A DNA stretch of 64,000 nt from DATLMR01 sp964615905 (GCA_964615905.1 CAZTUB010000014.1:62001-126000); one strand, 5' to 3'; shown: positions 1 to 8,852, counted from the stretch's first letter. The notes: generated from the sequence alone by a model not told the origin. Made by a program: numbers and translations.

Positions 1-1483
1 CGAGCTTGCCTTTGACAAACTCTTTCAACTCTCGCTCAAGCTCATCGCTCGGCCGGTAGCCTTCCGCGAGTACGACGAAGGCCTTCGGCTTGACCAGCCC
101 GCGCTCGTCTTGATTACCGGTGACGGCCGCCTCGCGCACCGCCGGGCATTCGAGCAGACAGTTCTCGATCTCCGTCGGCGAGACGTATATGCCGCTCACC
201 TTCAACATCTCGTCCGTGCGCCCGCTGTACCAGAAATAGCCCCGGTCGTCTTTGCGAAACTGGTCGCCGGTCGTGCACCAGTCTCCCGCGAAAGTCGCTT
301 TCGATTTCTCGTGCGCCCGCCAGTAACAGAGCGCCGCCGAATCGCCTTTGATGCGGAGCGTGCCCATCTCGCCGGTCGGAACCTCGCGGCCTTCGGCGTC
401 GACTATCATGGCCTCGTACCCGGGGACTATGCGACCGAGGCTTCCGGGCACGACGTCGCCGGGATAGTTCGATATGTATATGTGAAACATCTCGGCCGAC
501 CCTATCCCGTCCAGTATCTCGACGCCGAACGCGTCCACCCACCGGTTGTAAAGCTCTGGCGGGAGCGCCTCGCCTGCCGACAAGCAGAAGCGAAGCGACG
601 ACAGGTCGTATTTATGCCGCGCGCCTTCGACCTGAAGCATGGCGTTTATCATGGTCGGGACGCTTGTCAATATGGTCGGCCGGTACCTTTCGATCATCTC
701 GAACATGGTCTCGGCGGTAGAGCGTTCGGCAAAAATGGCCGTCGCGCCGCCGACGGCGAACGGGAAGAGCAGGTTGGTCCCTGTGGCATAACCGAAAAAG
801 AGCTTTGGCACCGAGAGCGTGATGTCGTCTTTGTTGACGCCGAGCACCTGTTTGGCATAGCACTCTGTGTTGTAAGGCAGATCGTGCTGAAGGTGGACCG
901 CCGCCTTGGGGTGGCCGGTCGAGCCGGAAGTAAATAGCCAGATCGCAATGTCGTCTGCGGAAGTCGGCGCGGTCTCGAACCTGTCGGGCGCGGCGGCGGT
1001 GATCTGGTCATAAGGGGTTATGGAGGAATGGCCCACGGGGCCGAGCAGGCTGCCCGCGCCCTGCGCCCCGACGACTATCGTGTGCTTGAGAAACCGCGAG
1101 TGCGAAGCGGCCACGGCGAACCGGTTCATCACAGCAACGTCTGTCACCGCGACCTTCGCCCGCGTGTAGTCGAGGTAGTAATCGTAGTCGGCGGTCGGCA
1201 GTATCGTGTTGACCATAGTGATGACCGCGCCGATCTTTGCGATGGCGAACCACGTCGCCACAAATTCAATCGAGTCGGGAAGCGCCATCAACACGCGGTC
1301 TTCCATCTCTACGCCGAGCGACACGAGGGCGTTCGCCATGCGGTTGGCCATCTGCTGCACTTGCGAGTAGGTGTACTTCTCGTCTTTAAAGTAAACCGCA
1401 ACCTTGTCGCCGAACCCTTCCTCTATGCGGTCGTCAAGGAAGTATGTGGCCATGTTGAATCGCTCTGGAAAGCGAATACCCAT
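1..1483 (-). CDS. Benzoate-CoA ligase-like acyl-CoA synthetase, 3' end cut by window
   Basis: AMP-forming acyl/aryl-CoA ligase (ANL superfamily), expected to convert a carboxylate plus ATP and CoA to the acyl-CoA in the cytoplasm. The frame is open from the ATG at 1483 down to base 1 (494 codons), so only a short C-terminal tail is missing. The ATP-binding motif TSGSTGRPKA lies near residue 185. The C-terminal hinge region reads YFWYSGRTDEMLKVSG and is followed by YVSPTEIE, as in the benzoate-CoA ligase family. The substrate cannot be fixed from sequence. The first 90 codons are duplicated in the same orientation at 11041-11316. The gene runs divergently from the graspetide operon and now lies 9.8 kb from the UspA gene that probably preceded it. 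Confidence 0.88.
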   Translation of the reverse strand, partial: MGIRFPERFNMATYFLDDRIEEGFGDKVAVYFKDEKYTYSQVQQMANRMANALVSLGVEMEDRVLMALPDSIEFVATWFAIAKIGAVITMVNTILPTADYDYYLDYTRAKVAVTDVAVMNRFAVAASHSRFLKHTIVVGAQGAGSLLGPVGHSSITPYDQITAAAPDRFETAPTSADDIAIWLFTSGSTGHPKAAVHLQHDLPYNTECYAKQVLGVNKDDITLSVPKLFFGYATGTNLLFPFAVGGATAIFAERSTAETMFEMIERYRPTILTSVPTMINAMLQVEGARHKYDLSSLRFCLSAGEALPPELYNRWVDAFGVEILDGIGSAEMFHIYISNYPGDVVPGSLGRIVPGYEAMIVDAEGREVPTGEMGTLRIKGDSAALCYWRAHEKSKATFAGDWCTTGDQFRKDDRGYFWYSGRTDEMLKVSGIYVSPTEIENCLLECPAVREAAVTGNQDERGLVKPKAFVVLAEGYRPSDELERELKEFVKGKL

Positions 1484-1701
1484 TAGATCGACTCCCTCAA
1501 AAGATCAGGTATATGCGCCAGTATATTATATGGAATTTCGGCATAGGTCTATGAAAGGAAGAAAAGATAGCGAGTCTCTTAAGAGAGGATTTCATTCGGG
1601 GGAGGGGGATGTTGCCCTGAGAATAATGGACGTAAGCTCTGGTCAAGATAATCCAGAATTGGCGTTCCCTGACAACCGGAGCAATCGCCGAGTTGAGTAA
1701 T

Positions 1702-1731
1702 TTGCCTCGCATAAGTCGCTGGTGATAGACT
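1702..1731 (+). promoter_or_regulatory. Candidate sigma-70-like promoter of the graspetide exporter operon
   Basis: TTGCCT at 1702-1707 and TAGACT at 1726-1731 are separated by 18 bases and end about 36 bases before the HlyD start. The -35 and -10 matches are only moderate. The rest of the 284-base divergent gap (1484-1767) shows no convincing gene. Confidence 0.25.
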
Positions 1732-1767
1732 CTAGCCGCTTTTCCCTCTGAAGATTCGGGGTAACTT

Positions 1768-2934
1768 ATGGGTTTATCTTTCTCAAATTCCACGCGGTCG
1801 CTTTCCAATGATAAGTTCTCGCACTCTTTCCTGGTGGTAATAATTGCCCTGATCGTTCTCGGCTCCTGGATCGCCTGGCTGGTGATGGCGAGAGTGGGCG
1901 TTTATGAAATAGCCGACTCAGGGCGCATCGAGGTAGACACATCGCTTTATCCTATAGCGGTGCCTTCAGCCGGGAAAGTGGTGGCTACATACCTGGCGGT
2001 GGGACGAGAAGTGCAAGCAGGCGATCTGCTCATAGAGTTTGAAGCCACGGATGAACGGCTCCGGCTGGATGAAACCAGGACGCAGGCAGCGACTCTTGCT
2101 CCACAGCTCGCCGCTCTGCGCGATGAAGTCGCGGCCGAGGAGGTTGCGCGAAAAGAACAATTGAGAGCCTCACAAATAGCAATCGACCAAGCGCGAAGCC
2201 AGCTTGAGGAGGCGGTGGCAAGCGTACAGCTCGCCGAAGATGAAGCTGCTCGAATTGCTCGCTTACAGGCTGGCGGCATCCTATCCGAAGTCGATCTGGC
2301 GCGCGCTCAGACTGAAGTCCGGAAGCGGCGAGCGGCAGCCGAATCGTTCCGCCTCCAAGTAGATAAATTGCAAGCAGACCTGCGAAACCGCGTTAGCGAC
2401 AGTCAAGTCCGTATCGAACGCCTCAATCGCGAGATCGCCTCAGTTGAGGGTCAAGTCACAACCACTACGGCCGTATCCAACCGTCTCTCTCATGACATTG
2501 AAAAGCGCGACTTGAGGGCACCTGTCTCTGGCCGAATCGGAGAGGCGATTGACTTGCGCACCGGGGCTATACTGAACGCCGGCGAGAAGGTAGGCGTTAT
2601 CATCCCCCACGGAGAACTTAAAGCTATTGCATACTTTCGCCCTTCGTCGGCGCTTGGCCGAATACAGACCGGCCAATCTGCCAGGTTGCGTCTTGAGGGG
2701 TTCCCCTGGACTCAATACGGCGTGATCGAAGCCACGGTCACGACGGTCGCGAGCGAGCCGCGCGACGGTCGCATACGCGTAGACCTTGCGCTCGTGCGTT
2801 ATCCCGACTCCCAAATACCTTTTCAACATGGTCTGCCTGCTGTGGTCGAGATTGAGGTGGCCCGCCTCTCGCCAGCCGCGTTGCTGTTGCGTGCCGTAGG
2901 CGCGGACCTGAGAGCTTCTGAAGCGGCCAGGTAG
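1768..2934 (+). CDS. HlyD-family periplasmic adaptor of graspetide exporter
   Basis: Membrane-fusion/adaptor subunit (388 aa) expected to couple the downstream ABC exporters to passage across the periplasm. One N-terminal membrane segment (about residues 20-42) is followed by a lipoyl-like half, a long charged coiled coil (about 95-235, rich in A, E, Q and R), and the second lipoyl half with the motif LRAPVSGRIGEA, then a beta-barrel region. It is the first gene of an apparent operon: the next start is only 2 bases after its stop, and two peptidase-type ABC genes, three precursors and two ATP-grasp ligases follow. Characterised cyanobacterial microviridin clusters usually carry a single ABC transporter gene, so an HlyD partner suggests a dedicated type-1-like export route. 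Family assignment is firm; the cargo is inferred from context. Confidence 0.88.
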   Translation: MGLSFSNSTRSLSNDKFSHSFLVVIIALIVLGSWIAWLVMARVGVYEIADSGRIEVDTSLYPIAVPSAGKVVATYLAVGREVQAGDLLIEFEATDERLRLDETRTQAATLAPQLAALRDEVAAEEVARKEQLRASQIAIDQARSQLEEAVASVQLAEDEAARIARLQAGGILSEVDLARAQTEVRKRRAAAESFRLQVDKLQADLRNRVSDSQVRIERLNREIASVEGQVTTTTAVSNRLSHDIEKRDLRAPVSGRIGEAIDLRTGAILNAGEKVGVIIPHGELKAIAYFRPSSALGRIQTGQSARLRLEGFPWTQYGVIEATVTTVASEPRDGRIRVDLALVRYPDSQIPFQHGLPAVVEIEVARLSPAALLLRAVGADLRASEAAR

Positions 2935-2936
2935 CG

Positions 2937-5651
2937 GTGGAGCGAAAGGTGAATAGCAGACCTCTTAAATCGAGACGACTGATAATTCCGGAAGTCGTGC
3001 AGACCTCCGCGATGGATTGTGGGCCTGCTTCACTGAAGTCTCTATTTGAGGGGTTCGGTGTGTCGCTCAGTTATGGAAGGCTTCGCGAGGCGTGTCAGAC
3101 GGATGTAGATGGAACCTCCATCGATACGGTCGAGGACCTGGCCGTTCAACTCGGCTTTGGGGCGCAACAGACTATGATCCCCGTAGATCACGTGTTGCTG
3201 CCGGAAGCGCGCGCCCTGCCTGCGATAGTAGTCACTTCGCTTCCAAACGGGTCTAATCACTTTGTAGTGGCGTGGCGACGACATGGCCGCTTCGTTCAAG
3301 TTATGGACCCTGCTACAGGGCGGCGCTGGCCTGTTCATGAAAGCTTCCTTCAAGAAGTTTACACTCACGTCTTACCTGTTCCCGCCGCCGCCTGGCGCAA
3401 GTGGGCGGGTTCGGATGAATTTACAGGCCCGCTTCAAAGGCGATTGAACGATCTTGGAATCGCCGGCGCAACGGCGCAACATCTTATTGACCTGGCCCTT
3501 CGCGACCCAGGGTGGCACGCGATAGCCGGTCTCGACGCGACCACCAGGATGATCCAGTCGCTCATTCGTTCAGGGGGCTTAAGTCGAGGTCGTCAATCGG
3601 GGCGCGTGCTTCAAAGCTTTTTTGATCGCGAGCTAAACCAGCTAGCAGATCAGGTTTCTATCATCCCGGCCGTTTACTGGTGTGTCAGACCGGCCGGTCG
3701 CGCCGAAGACGGAGCACAGTACCTGAACTTGAAGGGCGCGGTAATCGTCCGTGTCCTCGACGCGCCTCAAAAGATTCTCTCTGCCAATCGAGCGGACGAG
3801 AAATCTGAAACTCAGTTGAAGTCGGTCTCGCCTGAGCTTGTTGCCGCTCTCGAAGAAGCGCCGCCGCGTCCCGCGCGCGAGATTCTTCGGCTCTTGAAAG
3901 AAGACCGCGCGTTGACGCCTTTCGGGCTGATCGCAGTGCTCGCGATTGTGTCAATCGGCCTCGTCTTTGAAGCCCTCTTGTTTCGAGGGCTTCTCGATAT
4001 TGGTCGGGAAGTCGGAGTTGTGAGCCAGCGACTCCAGGCACTGACGGCGCTCGGGGTATTTGTCTTCGGGATGCTTTTACTGGAACTACCCCTCACCGAC
4101 GGCCTACAAAAGCTCGGACGACACCTTGAGGCCCGCTTGCGAATGGCAATCCTGGAAAAGCTCCCGCGATTAGGAGACAGGTATTTTCACAGCCGCCTGA
4201 TCTCCGATATGACCGAGCGCAGCCACAGCCTTTATGCTATGCGCTTGCTGCCAGGGCTTGCGGGGCAGATGATTCGCTCGATCTTCGGGCTTTTGCTGAC
4301 GGCTGCGGCCATCTCATGGCTTGACCCTCCAAGCGCGCTGCCGGCGCTTTTTATAGCGGCGGTGAGCGTTATCCTGCCCTGGTCGACTCAACCATTTATT
4401 GTCGAACGCGATCTTCGAACTCGCACACACGCGGGAGCATTGACTCGCTTTTATCTCGACGCACTGCTCGGGCTCGTACCGATTCGCGCTCACGGAGCAG
4501 AACCCGCTATCAGGCGCGAGCACGAATCATTATTAGTCGAATGGATGCGTTCCAGCTTGGGATTACTGCGCAGGGTCGTTGCGGTCGAGACCGTTCAATC
4601 ACTGGTAAGCTCGGCCCTGGCAGTCTGGATTCTCTTCAGTTATCTTGGCCGGACGGATGAAACGGCAACTGCTCTTTTGCTTATTTACTGGAGCCTCAGT
4701 CTGCCGGTTCTTGGCCAGATGGTAGCTCAGACTGCGCAGCAGTATCCTATCTATCGCAACACCACGGAGCGGTTGCTTGAGCCGCTGGGCGCTCCCGAAG
4801 AGGCTGTTTTTGAACCCGGGCCGGAGTCGATCAACAAAGAATCAAAAGCGGTCGATATTTCATTTCAAGGCGTTAGCGTGAAGGCTGCCGGTCACACGAT
4901 TCTCGAAGAGATCGACCTTGAAATCAAGGCGGGAAGCCATGTCGCTATCATAGGGCCGTCGGGCGCGGGCAAGTCGAGTCTGGTTGGTGTTCTGCTTGGT
5001 TGGCATCGTCCGGCCTCGGGGCGCGTGTTGATTGACGGGGCGCTTCTCGATGGTCGGCGGCTTGCGGAGTTGCGAAGGGAAACAGCGTGGGTTGACCCGG
5101 CTGTGCAGGTATGGAATCGCTCCTTACTCGACAATCTTCGGTATGGTGTGCATCGGCCGACAGGCGTTCCCTTGAGCGAAGTAATAGAGTTATCTCAATT
5201 GGGCGACATGCTCAAAAAACTTACCCACGGTCTTCAAACAGAGATGGGTGAGGCAGGAGCGCTCGTCTCCGGGGGCGAGGGCCAGCGCGTGCGGCTGGGC
5301 CGCGCGATGCTTCGCCCCAAGGTTCGGCTTGTCATTCTCGATGAGCCGTTCCGAGGGCTGGACCGCAAGCGGCGAGAAGAACTGCTTTCAAACTCAAGGC
5401 ATCTCTGGCGAGACGCGACCCTCGTTTGCATAACTCATGACGTGAGTGAAACCCAAGGATTCGAACGTATCATCGTGGTTGAGCAAGGCCGAATCGTAGA
5501 AGACGGCGAGCCTGCGGAACTCGTCAAACGACGCGGTTCACGGTACGGCGCGCTGCTTGAGGCTGAGACCGCCGTGCGAAGTGAGTTGTGGAACAACCCG
5601 TTCTGGCGGCGGATCAGGCTTGAGGGCGGAAGACTGGTCAATAAAAACTGA
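2937..5651 (+). CDS. Peptidase C39-containing ABC exporter (catalytic subunit)
   Basis: Fusion of a leader peptidase with an ABC exporter (904 aa). The N-terminal C39 domain (about residues 15-145) shows the catalytic Cys in QTSAMDCGPASL, the His in SNHFVVAW and the Asp in VMDPATG, so it should be active. About 150 residues that I do not recognise separate this domain from the membrane domain (from about residue 325). The NBD has Walker A GPSGAGKSS, signature VSGGE, Walker B LVILDEP and an H-loop in CITHDVSE. It probably cleaves the graspetide leaders and exports the products, paired with the next gene. The start is uncertain: GTG 2937, or GTG 2949, which has purine-rich sequence directly upstream. 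A stop-to-start gap of 4 bases separates it from the next gene. Confidence 0.9.
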   Translation: MERKVNSRPLKSRRLIIPEVVQTSAMDCGPASLKSLFEGFGVSLSYGRLREACQTDVDGTSIDTVEDLAVQLGFGAQQTMIPVDHVLLPEARALPAIVVTSLPNGSNHFVVAWRRHGRFVQVMDPATGRRWPVHESFLQEVYTHVLPVPAAAWRKWAGSDEFTGPLQRRLNDLGIAGATAQHLIDLALRDPGWHAIAGLDATTRMIQSLIRSGGLSRGRQSGRVLQSFFDRELNQLADQVSIIPAVYWCVRPAGRAEDGAQYLNLKGAVIVRVLDAPQKILSANRADEKSETQLKSVSPELVAALEEAPPRPAREILRLLKEDRALTPFGLIAVLAIVSIGLVFEALLFRGLLDIGREVGVVSQRLQALTALGVFVFGMLLLELPLTDGLQKLGRHLEARLRMAILEKLPRLGDRYFHSRLISDMTERSHSLYAMRLLPGLAGQMIRSIFGLLLTAAAISWLDPPSALPALFIAAVSVILPWSTQPFIVERDLRTRTHAGALTRFYLDALLGLVPIRAHGAEPAIRREHESLLVEWMRSSLGLLRRVVAVETVQSLVSSALAVWILFSYLGRTDETATALLLIYWSLSLPVLGQMVAQTAQQYPIYRNTTERLLEPLGAPEEAVFEPGPESINKESKAVDISFQGVSVKAAGHTILEEIDLEIKAGSHVAIIGPSGAGKSSLVGVLLGWHRPASGRVLIDGALLDGRRLAELRRETAWVDPAVQVWNRSLLDNLRYGVHRPTGVPLSEVIELSQLGDMLKKLTHGLQTEMGEAGALVSGGEGQRVRLGRAMLRPKVRLVILDEPFRGLDRKRREELLSNSRHLWRDATLVCITHDVSETQGFERIIVVEQGRIVEDGEPAELVKRRGSRYGALLEAETAVRSELWNNPFWRRIRLEGGRLVNKN

Positions 5652-5655
5652 TCGC

Positions 5656-7812
5656 ATGACTGAGTCTATCAAACATCTCTGCTGGTCACTTTCCAGGCTC
5701 ACCGAAGCAATAGAAGAGCTGGGGCTAAGTACTGGCCTACTCGATAAACGCTTGAATACCACGACGCATCAATCACCGCTCGCAGATGAAGAGCAGGGGT
5801 TGAAAGTGACTGGCGGGCTCGGGCGACTGGTCGAAGCAACGGCCCTGTGGGTAGGGTTGGAAGCCGAACCGCTCAACGTCGATTACTCTGAGATAGAACA
5901 GGTCTTGCGCGTAGCCGGTCCTCTTGTCATTGAAGTGCCGTCAGAAACCGGCTCGGATTTTCTCGCCGTAGCTCGCGGCGGCAAACGAAACATCTATGTC
6001 GTCGCGCCGGATGGCAAGACTCACCGTGTTAAACTTGAAACCGTTCGCGATCTGATTTGCCGACAGCTTGATGAGCCGCTTCTGGTTGATTTCGACCAGT
6101 TGTTGGAAAAAGCGGACGTGCCCAAAAGGCGAAGGGGCATAGTGCGATCAGCCCTCCTGCGCGAGGCGCTGGCGGTTTTTCCGGTCAGCGATTGCTGGCT
6201 GTTGCGGCTGCCTCCCGGCGCTAGCTTCATTAAACAGTTAAAGAGGGATCGGCTCCATCTTCATCTCCTCACACTGACTCTTCTACAGGTGGTTCAATAC
6301 CTGATTTTGATCGGCTCGTGGTGGGTCATTGGCCGTGGAGCATTGCAAGGGCAATTTGACTACGGCTGGATGCTGGCGTGGATGTTGCTTCTTATCACGG
6401 CGATCCCTTTCAAGATGATGATTACCTGGCTGCAAGGGGTAATTGCCATGAATGTGGGCGCGTTATTGAAACAGAGACTGTTGTACGGAGCGCTGCGGCT
6501 CGATCCTGATCGCATTCGCAAAGAGGGATCGGGAAACCTTCTCGGACGAGTGATCGAATCAGCCGCGGTTGAAAGTCTCGCTACGACTGGCGGGTTCGCT
6601 GTTATAGCCGCAGTCATAGAGCTTTTTATGGCCGCCTTCGTTTTGAGCCTTGGCGCGGGCGGGCTAGTACACGTACTGCTCTTCGTTGTCTGGGGAGCCG
6701 CGAGCGGTTGGATGGGGTGGAGCTACTTCAAGCGGCGCGGACGTTGGACTGATATTCGCCTCTCAATGACCAATGATATGGTTGAGCGCATGGTGGGCCA
6801 CAGGACTCGCCTCGCTCAGGAGTCGCTCGAACACTGGCACGACGGCGAAGATCAATTACTCACACGCTACATCGACCTATCAAAGTCAATCGACAAATCG
6901 AGCGTTTGGTTGATGGGGTTGATCCCGCGAGGCTGGTTGATTCTGGGATTGGTGGGGCTTATCCCCTCGGTTGCTTCCGGTGGCGCACAGCTTCCAGCGC
7001 TTGCGATAAGCGTTGGCGGTTTGCTGCTCGGCTACCAGAGTTTCGGGAGATTGACCGGAAGCCTTTCGCAAGTGGCGGGCGCAGCAATTGCGTGGCAGCA
7101 GATAAAGGACCTTTTCAACGCGGCCGCCGGGAGCGAAGTTAAGACCCCGCCGTCTATCTACGGGCAACCCCCTGCGGACTTGCATCGCACGGGCAGAGGT
7201 AAAAAGTTAATCGAAGGCGCTGACCTCTTTTATCGCTATCATCCGAGCGGCGAGCCGGTGCTTCAGCGTTGCAGCCTTGAAGTTTTCTCGGGCGAGCGCA
7301 TCTTACTTGAAGGAGCTTCAGGCGAAGGCAAGTCGACGCTTGCAGCGTTGCTGGCGGGCCTCAGAATGCCCGACTCCGGGTTGCTGCTGCTTCAGGGACT
7401 CGATCATCAAACGTTGGGCCCGCGCGGGTGGCGCGACCGTGTGGCCGCGTCTCCGCAATTTCACGAAAACCATGTGCTGACAGGCACCTTTGCCTTCAAT
7501 CTACTGATGGGTCGCGACTGGCCGCCTGCCCCATCGGGTCTCGCGGAGGCGGAAGCGATATGTGAAGAACTGGGCCTTCGCAGCTTGCTTGAGCGTATGC
7601 CGTCGGGCATGTCGCAAATCGTTGGAGAGACAGGCTGGCAACTCTCACACGGCGAGCGGAGCCGTCTCTTTATCGCGCGCGCATTACTTCAGAGAGCCGA
7701 CCTGATAGTTCTTGACGAAAGCTTTGCGGCTTTGGACCCTAAGAACCTTCGCCGCGCACTTCAATGCGTGCTCAACCGAAGCCGAACATTGATCGTAGTC
7801 GCCCACCCTTAA
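5656..7812 (+). CDS. ABC exporter with degenerate C39-like domain (partner subunit)
   Basis: Second exporter half (718 aa from the ATG at 5656, 4 bases after the preceding stop). The N-terminal 180 residues resemble a C39 fold (GPLVIEVPSETGSDFLAVA, then YVVAPDGKTH) but lack the catalytic Cys and His, so the domain is likely a non-catalytic substrate-binding version. A membrane domain follows from about residue 205. The NBD has Walker A GASGEGKST, signature LSHGE and Walker B LIVLDES, all intact. The gene ends abruptly after the H-loop His (VVAHP). The pairing of an active-peptidase half with a degenerate half suggests a heterodimeric exporter. A longer reading from 5557 overlaps the previous gene by 95 bases and is not needed. 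Confidence 0.85.
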   Translation: MTESIKHLCWSLSRLTEAIEELGLSTGLLDKRLNTTTHQSPLADEEQGLKVTGGLGRLVEATALWVGLEAEPLNVDYSEIEQVLRVAGPLVIEVPSETGSDFLAVARGGKRNIYVVAPDGKTHRVKLETVRDLICRQLDEPLLVDFDQLLEKADVPKRRRGIVRSALLREALAVFPVSDCWLLRLPPGASFIKQLKRDRLHLHLLTLTLLQVVQYLILIGSWWVIGRGALQGQFDYGWMLAWMLLLITAIPFKMMITWLQGVIAMNVGALLKQRLLYGALRLDPDRIRKEGSGNLLGRVIESAAVESLATTGGFAVIAAVIELFMAAFVLSLGAGGLVHVLLFVVWGAASGWMGWSYFKRRGRWTDIRLSMTNDMVERMVGHRTRLAQESLEHWHDGEDQLLTRYIDLSKSIDKSSVWLMGLIPRGWLILGLVGLIPSVASGGAQLPALAISVGGLLLGYQSFGRLTGSLSQVAGAAIAWQQIKDLFNAAAGSEVKTPPSIYGQPPADLHRTGRGKKLIEGADLFYRYHPSGEPVLQRCSLEVFSGERILLEGASGEGKSTLAALLAGLRMPDSGLLLLQGLDHQTLGPRGWRDRVAASPQFHENHVLTGTFAFNLLMGRDWPPAPSGLAEAEAICEELGLRSLLERMPSGMSQIVGETGWQLSHGERSRLFIARALLQRADLIVLDESFAALDPKNLRRALQCVLNRSRTLIVVAHP

Positions 7813-7898
7813 CACCGAAGACGGTCAGCAATTTCAAATGCATTATTTTTCGAAAGAAATGCGTCTAATCACAGTATGAATAATTCAGCGATATAGGT

Positions 7899-7904
7899 TA
7901 CAAT
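7899..7904 (+). promoter_or_regulatory. Possible -10 element before precursor 1
   Basis: TACAAT lies in the AT-rich 143-base gap between the exporter genes and precursor 1, about 50 bases before the start codon. No clear -35 was seen, so this is weak. A separate promoter here would let the precursors be expressed independently of the exporter. Confidence 0.2.
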
Positions 7905-7955
7905 ACCGCCGAGAGCCCGAACATGCTCTTAAAATCAACAAAAGGAGAAGCTGTG

Positions 7956-8129
7956 ATGAAGCAAAAAGAGAACGACGTCCCGTTTTTTGTGCGGTACCTT
8001 GAAGGGCAAGATTTTCCCGAAGTGAAGACTAACCTCAAAGCCGGTCTTAAAGCTACAACTAAATACCCTTCCGACCTTGATGAACTGGCGCACACTCAAA
8101 AGTATCCATCCGACAGTGACGAGGTATAA
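7956..8129 (+). CDS. Graspetide (microviridin-type) precursor 1, two cores
   Basis: Precursor peptide of 57 aa. The leader contains PFFVRYLEGQDFP, matching the PFFxRFLE helix that microviridin ATP-grasp ligases recognise. Two cores follow: TTKYPSDLDE and TQKYPSDSDE, both fitting the TxKxPSDx(D/E)(D/E) consensus in which Thr and Ser form esters and Lys an amide with the acidic side chains. The start is the ATG at 7956, set by GGAG at 7944-7947 with 8-base spacing; an upstream in-frame ATG at 7923 has no such site. A conserved NLKAG directly precedes the core and is a plausible cleavage point for the C39 exporter. A strong hairpin lies 49 bases after the stop. Confidence 0.93.
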   Translation: MKQKENDVPFFVRYLEGQDFPEVKTNLKAGLKATTKYPSDLDELAHTQKYPSDSDEV

Positions 8130-8178
8130 TTCCGCAAGCCATGTCAAATAACTCGTTCCTTATCGGTGAAGCTAAGGT

Positions 8179-8209
8179 GTGGGCTGGTGCTATCTAGCAC
8201 ACAGCCCAC
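8179..8209 (+). terminator. Hairpin after precursor 1 (attenuator or RNA stabiliser)
   Basis: GTGGGCTG+GTGCT (8179-8191) pairs with AGCAC, a one-base bulge, and CAGCCCAC (8196-8209): 13 bp around a 4-base loop. No T-run follows, so partial termination or 3'-end protection is more likely than full termination. Confidence 0.5.
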
Positions 8210-8289
8210 GCCACATGATGCCGGTCGTGCTTCAGCGCAAAAGCATGCGAAAAGGCGTTATTAAAAATACAGACTCAAGGAGTCAGAAA

Positions 8290-8427
8290 ATGAAAGAAGA
8301 TAAGAACGAAAAAGATGTCCCGTTCTTCGCGAAGTATCTTGAAGATCAGGATTTTCCTCGTGTGCAGACCAATGTGAAGGCCGGGCTAACGCTGAAATAC
8401 CCCTCGGATAGAGACGAAATTGATTGA
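8290..8427 (+). CDS. Graspetide precursor 2, single core
   Basis: Precursor peptide of 45 aa, the shortest of the three. The leader is PFFAKYLEDQDFP followed by NVKAG, and the single core TLKYPSDRDE is followed by a two-residue tail. AAGGAG at 8277-8282 with 7-base spacing fixes the ATG at 8290. The leader is a clear paralogue of precursors 1 and 3, so the family arose by local duplication. The core has Leu between Thr and Lys, as in microviridins that inhibit elastase-type proteases (family knowledge; activity not shown here). Confidence 0.92.
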   Translation: MKEDKNEKDVPFFAKYLEDQDFPRVQTNVKAGLTLKYPSDRDEID

Positions 8428-8561
8428 CGCGACCGCCGTATCGCACAGCGCGGCCGAACCCGGTTCGACTCGACTTGCGATATAGCGTTCCTCGGGTCTG
8501 CTATCAGAGATCACACGTCAGAATGACGACAGCTTGCTTCTGCGTGTGTAACAAATGTTCC

Positions 8562-8590
8562 TTGACAAGCCTGGTATTTGAAATAACAAT
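8562..8590 (+). promoter_or_regulatory. Candidate promoter of precursor 3
   Basis: A perfect TTGACA at 8562-8567 is followed after 16 bases by TAACAA(T) at 8584-8590, about 50 bases before the ATG of precursor 3. The 215-base gap 8428-8642 holds no other convincing gene. This implies that precursor 3, and perhaps the ligases, can be transcribed separately. Confidence 0.45.
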
Positions 8591-8642
8591 CTCATGGCCG
8601 ATGAGGCTCATATTCGCGCAATCGATGTCTTGGAGGAGCAAC

Positions 8643-8816
8643 ATGAAAAACATTGAGAACAATGTCCCGTTTTTTGCCCGCTACCTTGAGGGGCAAGATT
8701 TTCCCAGTGTGAAGACGAACGTCAAGGCTGGCAGAACATTGAAGTATCCTTCTGACGGCGACGAAAACGTAACTCATAAATACCCGTCTGACAGCGATGA
8801 AGGTGAGACGGTCTAA
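8643..8816 (+). CDS. Graspetide precursor 3, two cores
   Basis: Precursor peptide of 57 aa. The leader is PFFARYLEGQDFP with NVKAG before the core. Two closely spaced cores follow: TLKYPSDGDE and THKYPSDSDE, linked by NV, with a GETV tail. GGAGGAG at 8632-8638 is the ribosome site for the ATG at 8643; a longer in-frame reading from 8424 starts inside the intergenic region and lacks family similarity. It lies just upstream of the two ligase genes, from which it is separated by a long perfect-type hairpin. Confidence 0.93.
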   Translation: MKNIENNVPFFARYLEGQDFPSVKTNVKAGRTLKYPSDGDENVTHKYPSDSDEGETV

Positions 8817-8852
8817 GGATAAGAGATAACCCACGGCGAAGAGCCGTATTCT

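Noticed and set aside
1404..1808. ORFs in the gap between the CoA ligase and HlyD genes
   Set aside because: They overlap confident genes or the promoter region, have no ribosome site and no recognisable sequence.
8424..8642. N-terminal extension of precursor 3 from an upstream start
   Set aside because: A strong GGAGGAG site lies just before the ATG at 8643 and the added residues resemble neither of the other precursors.
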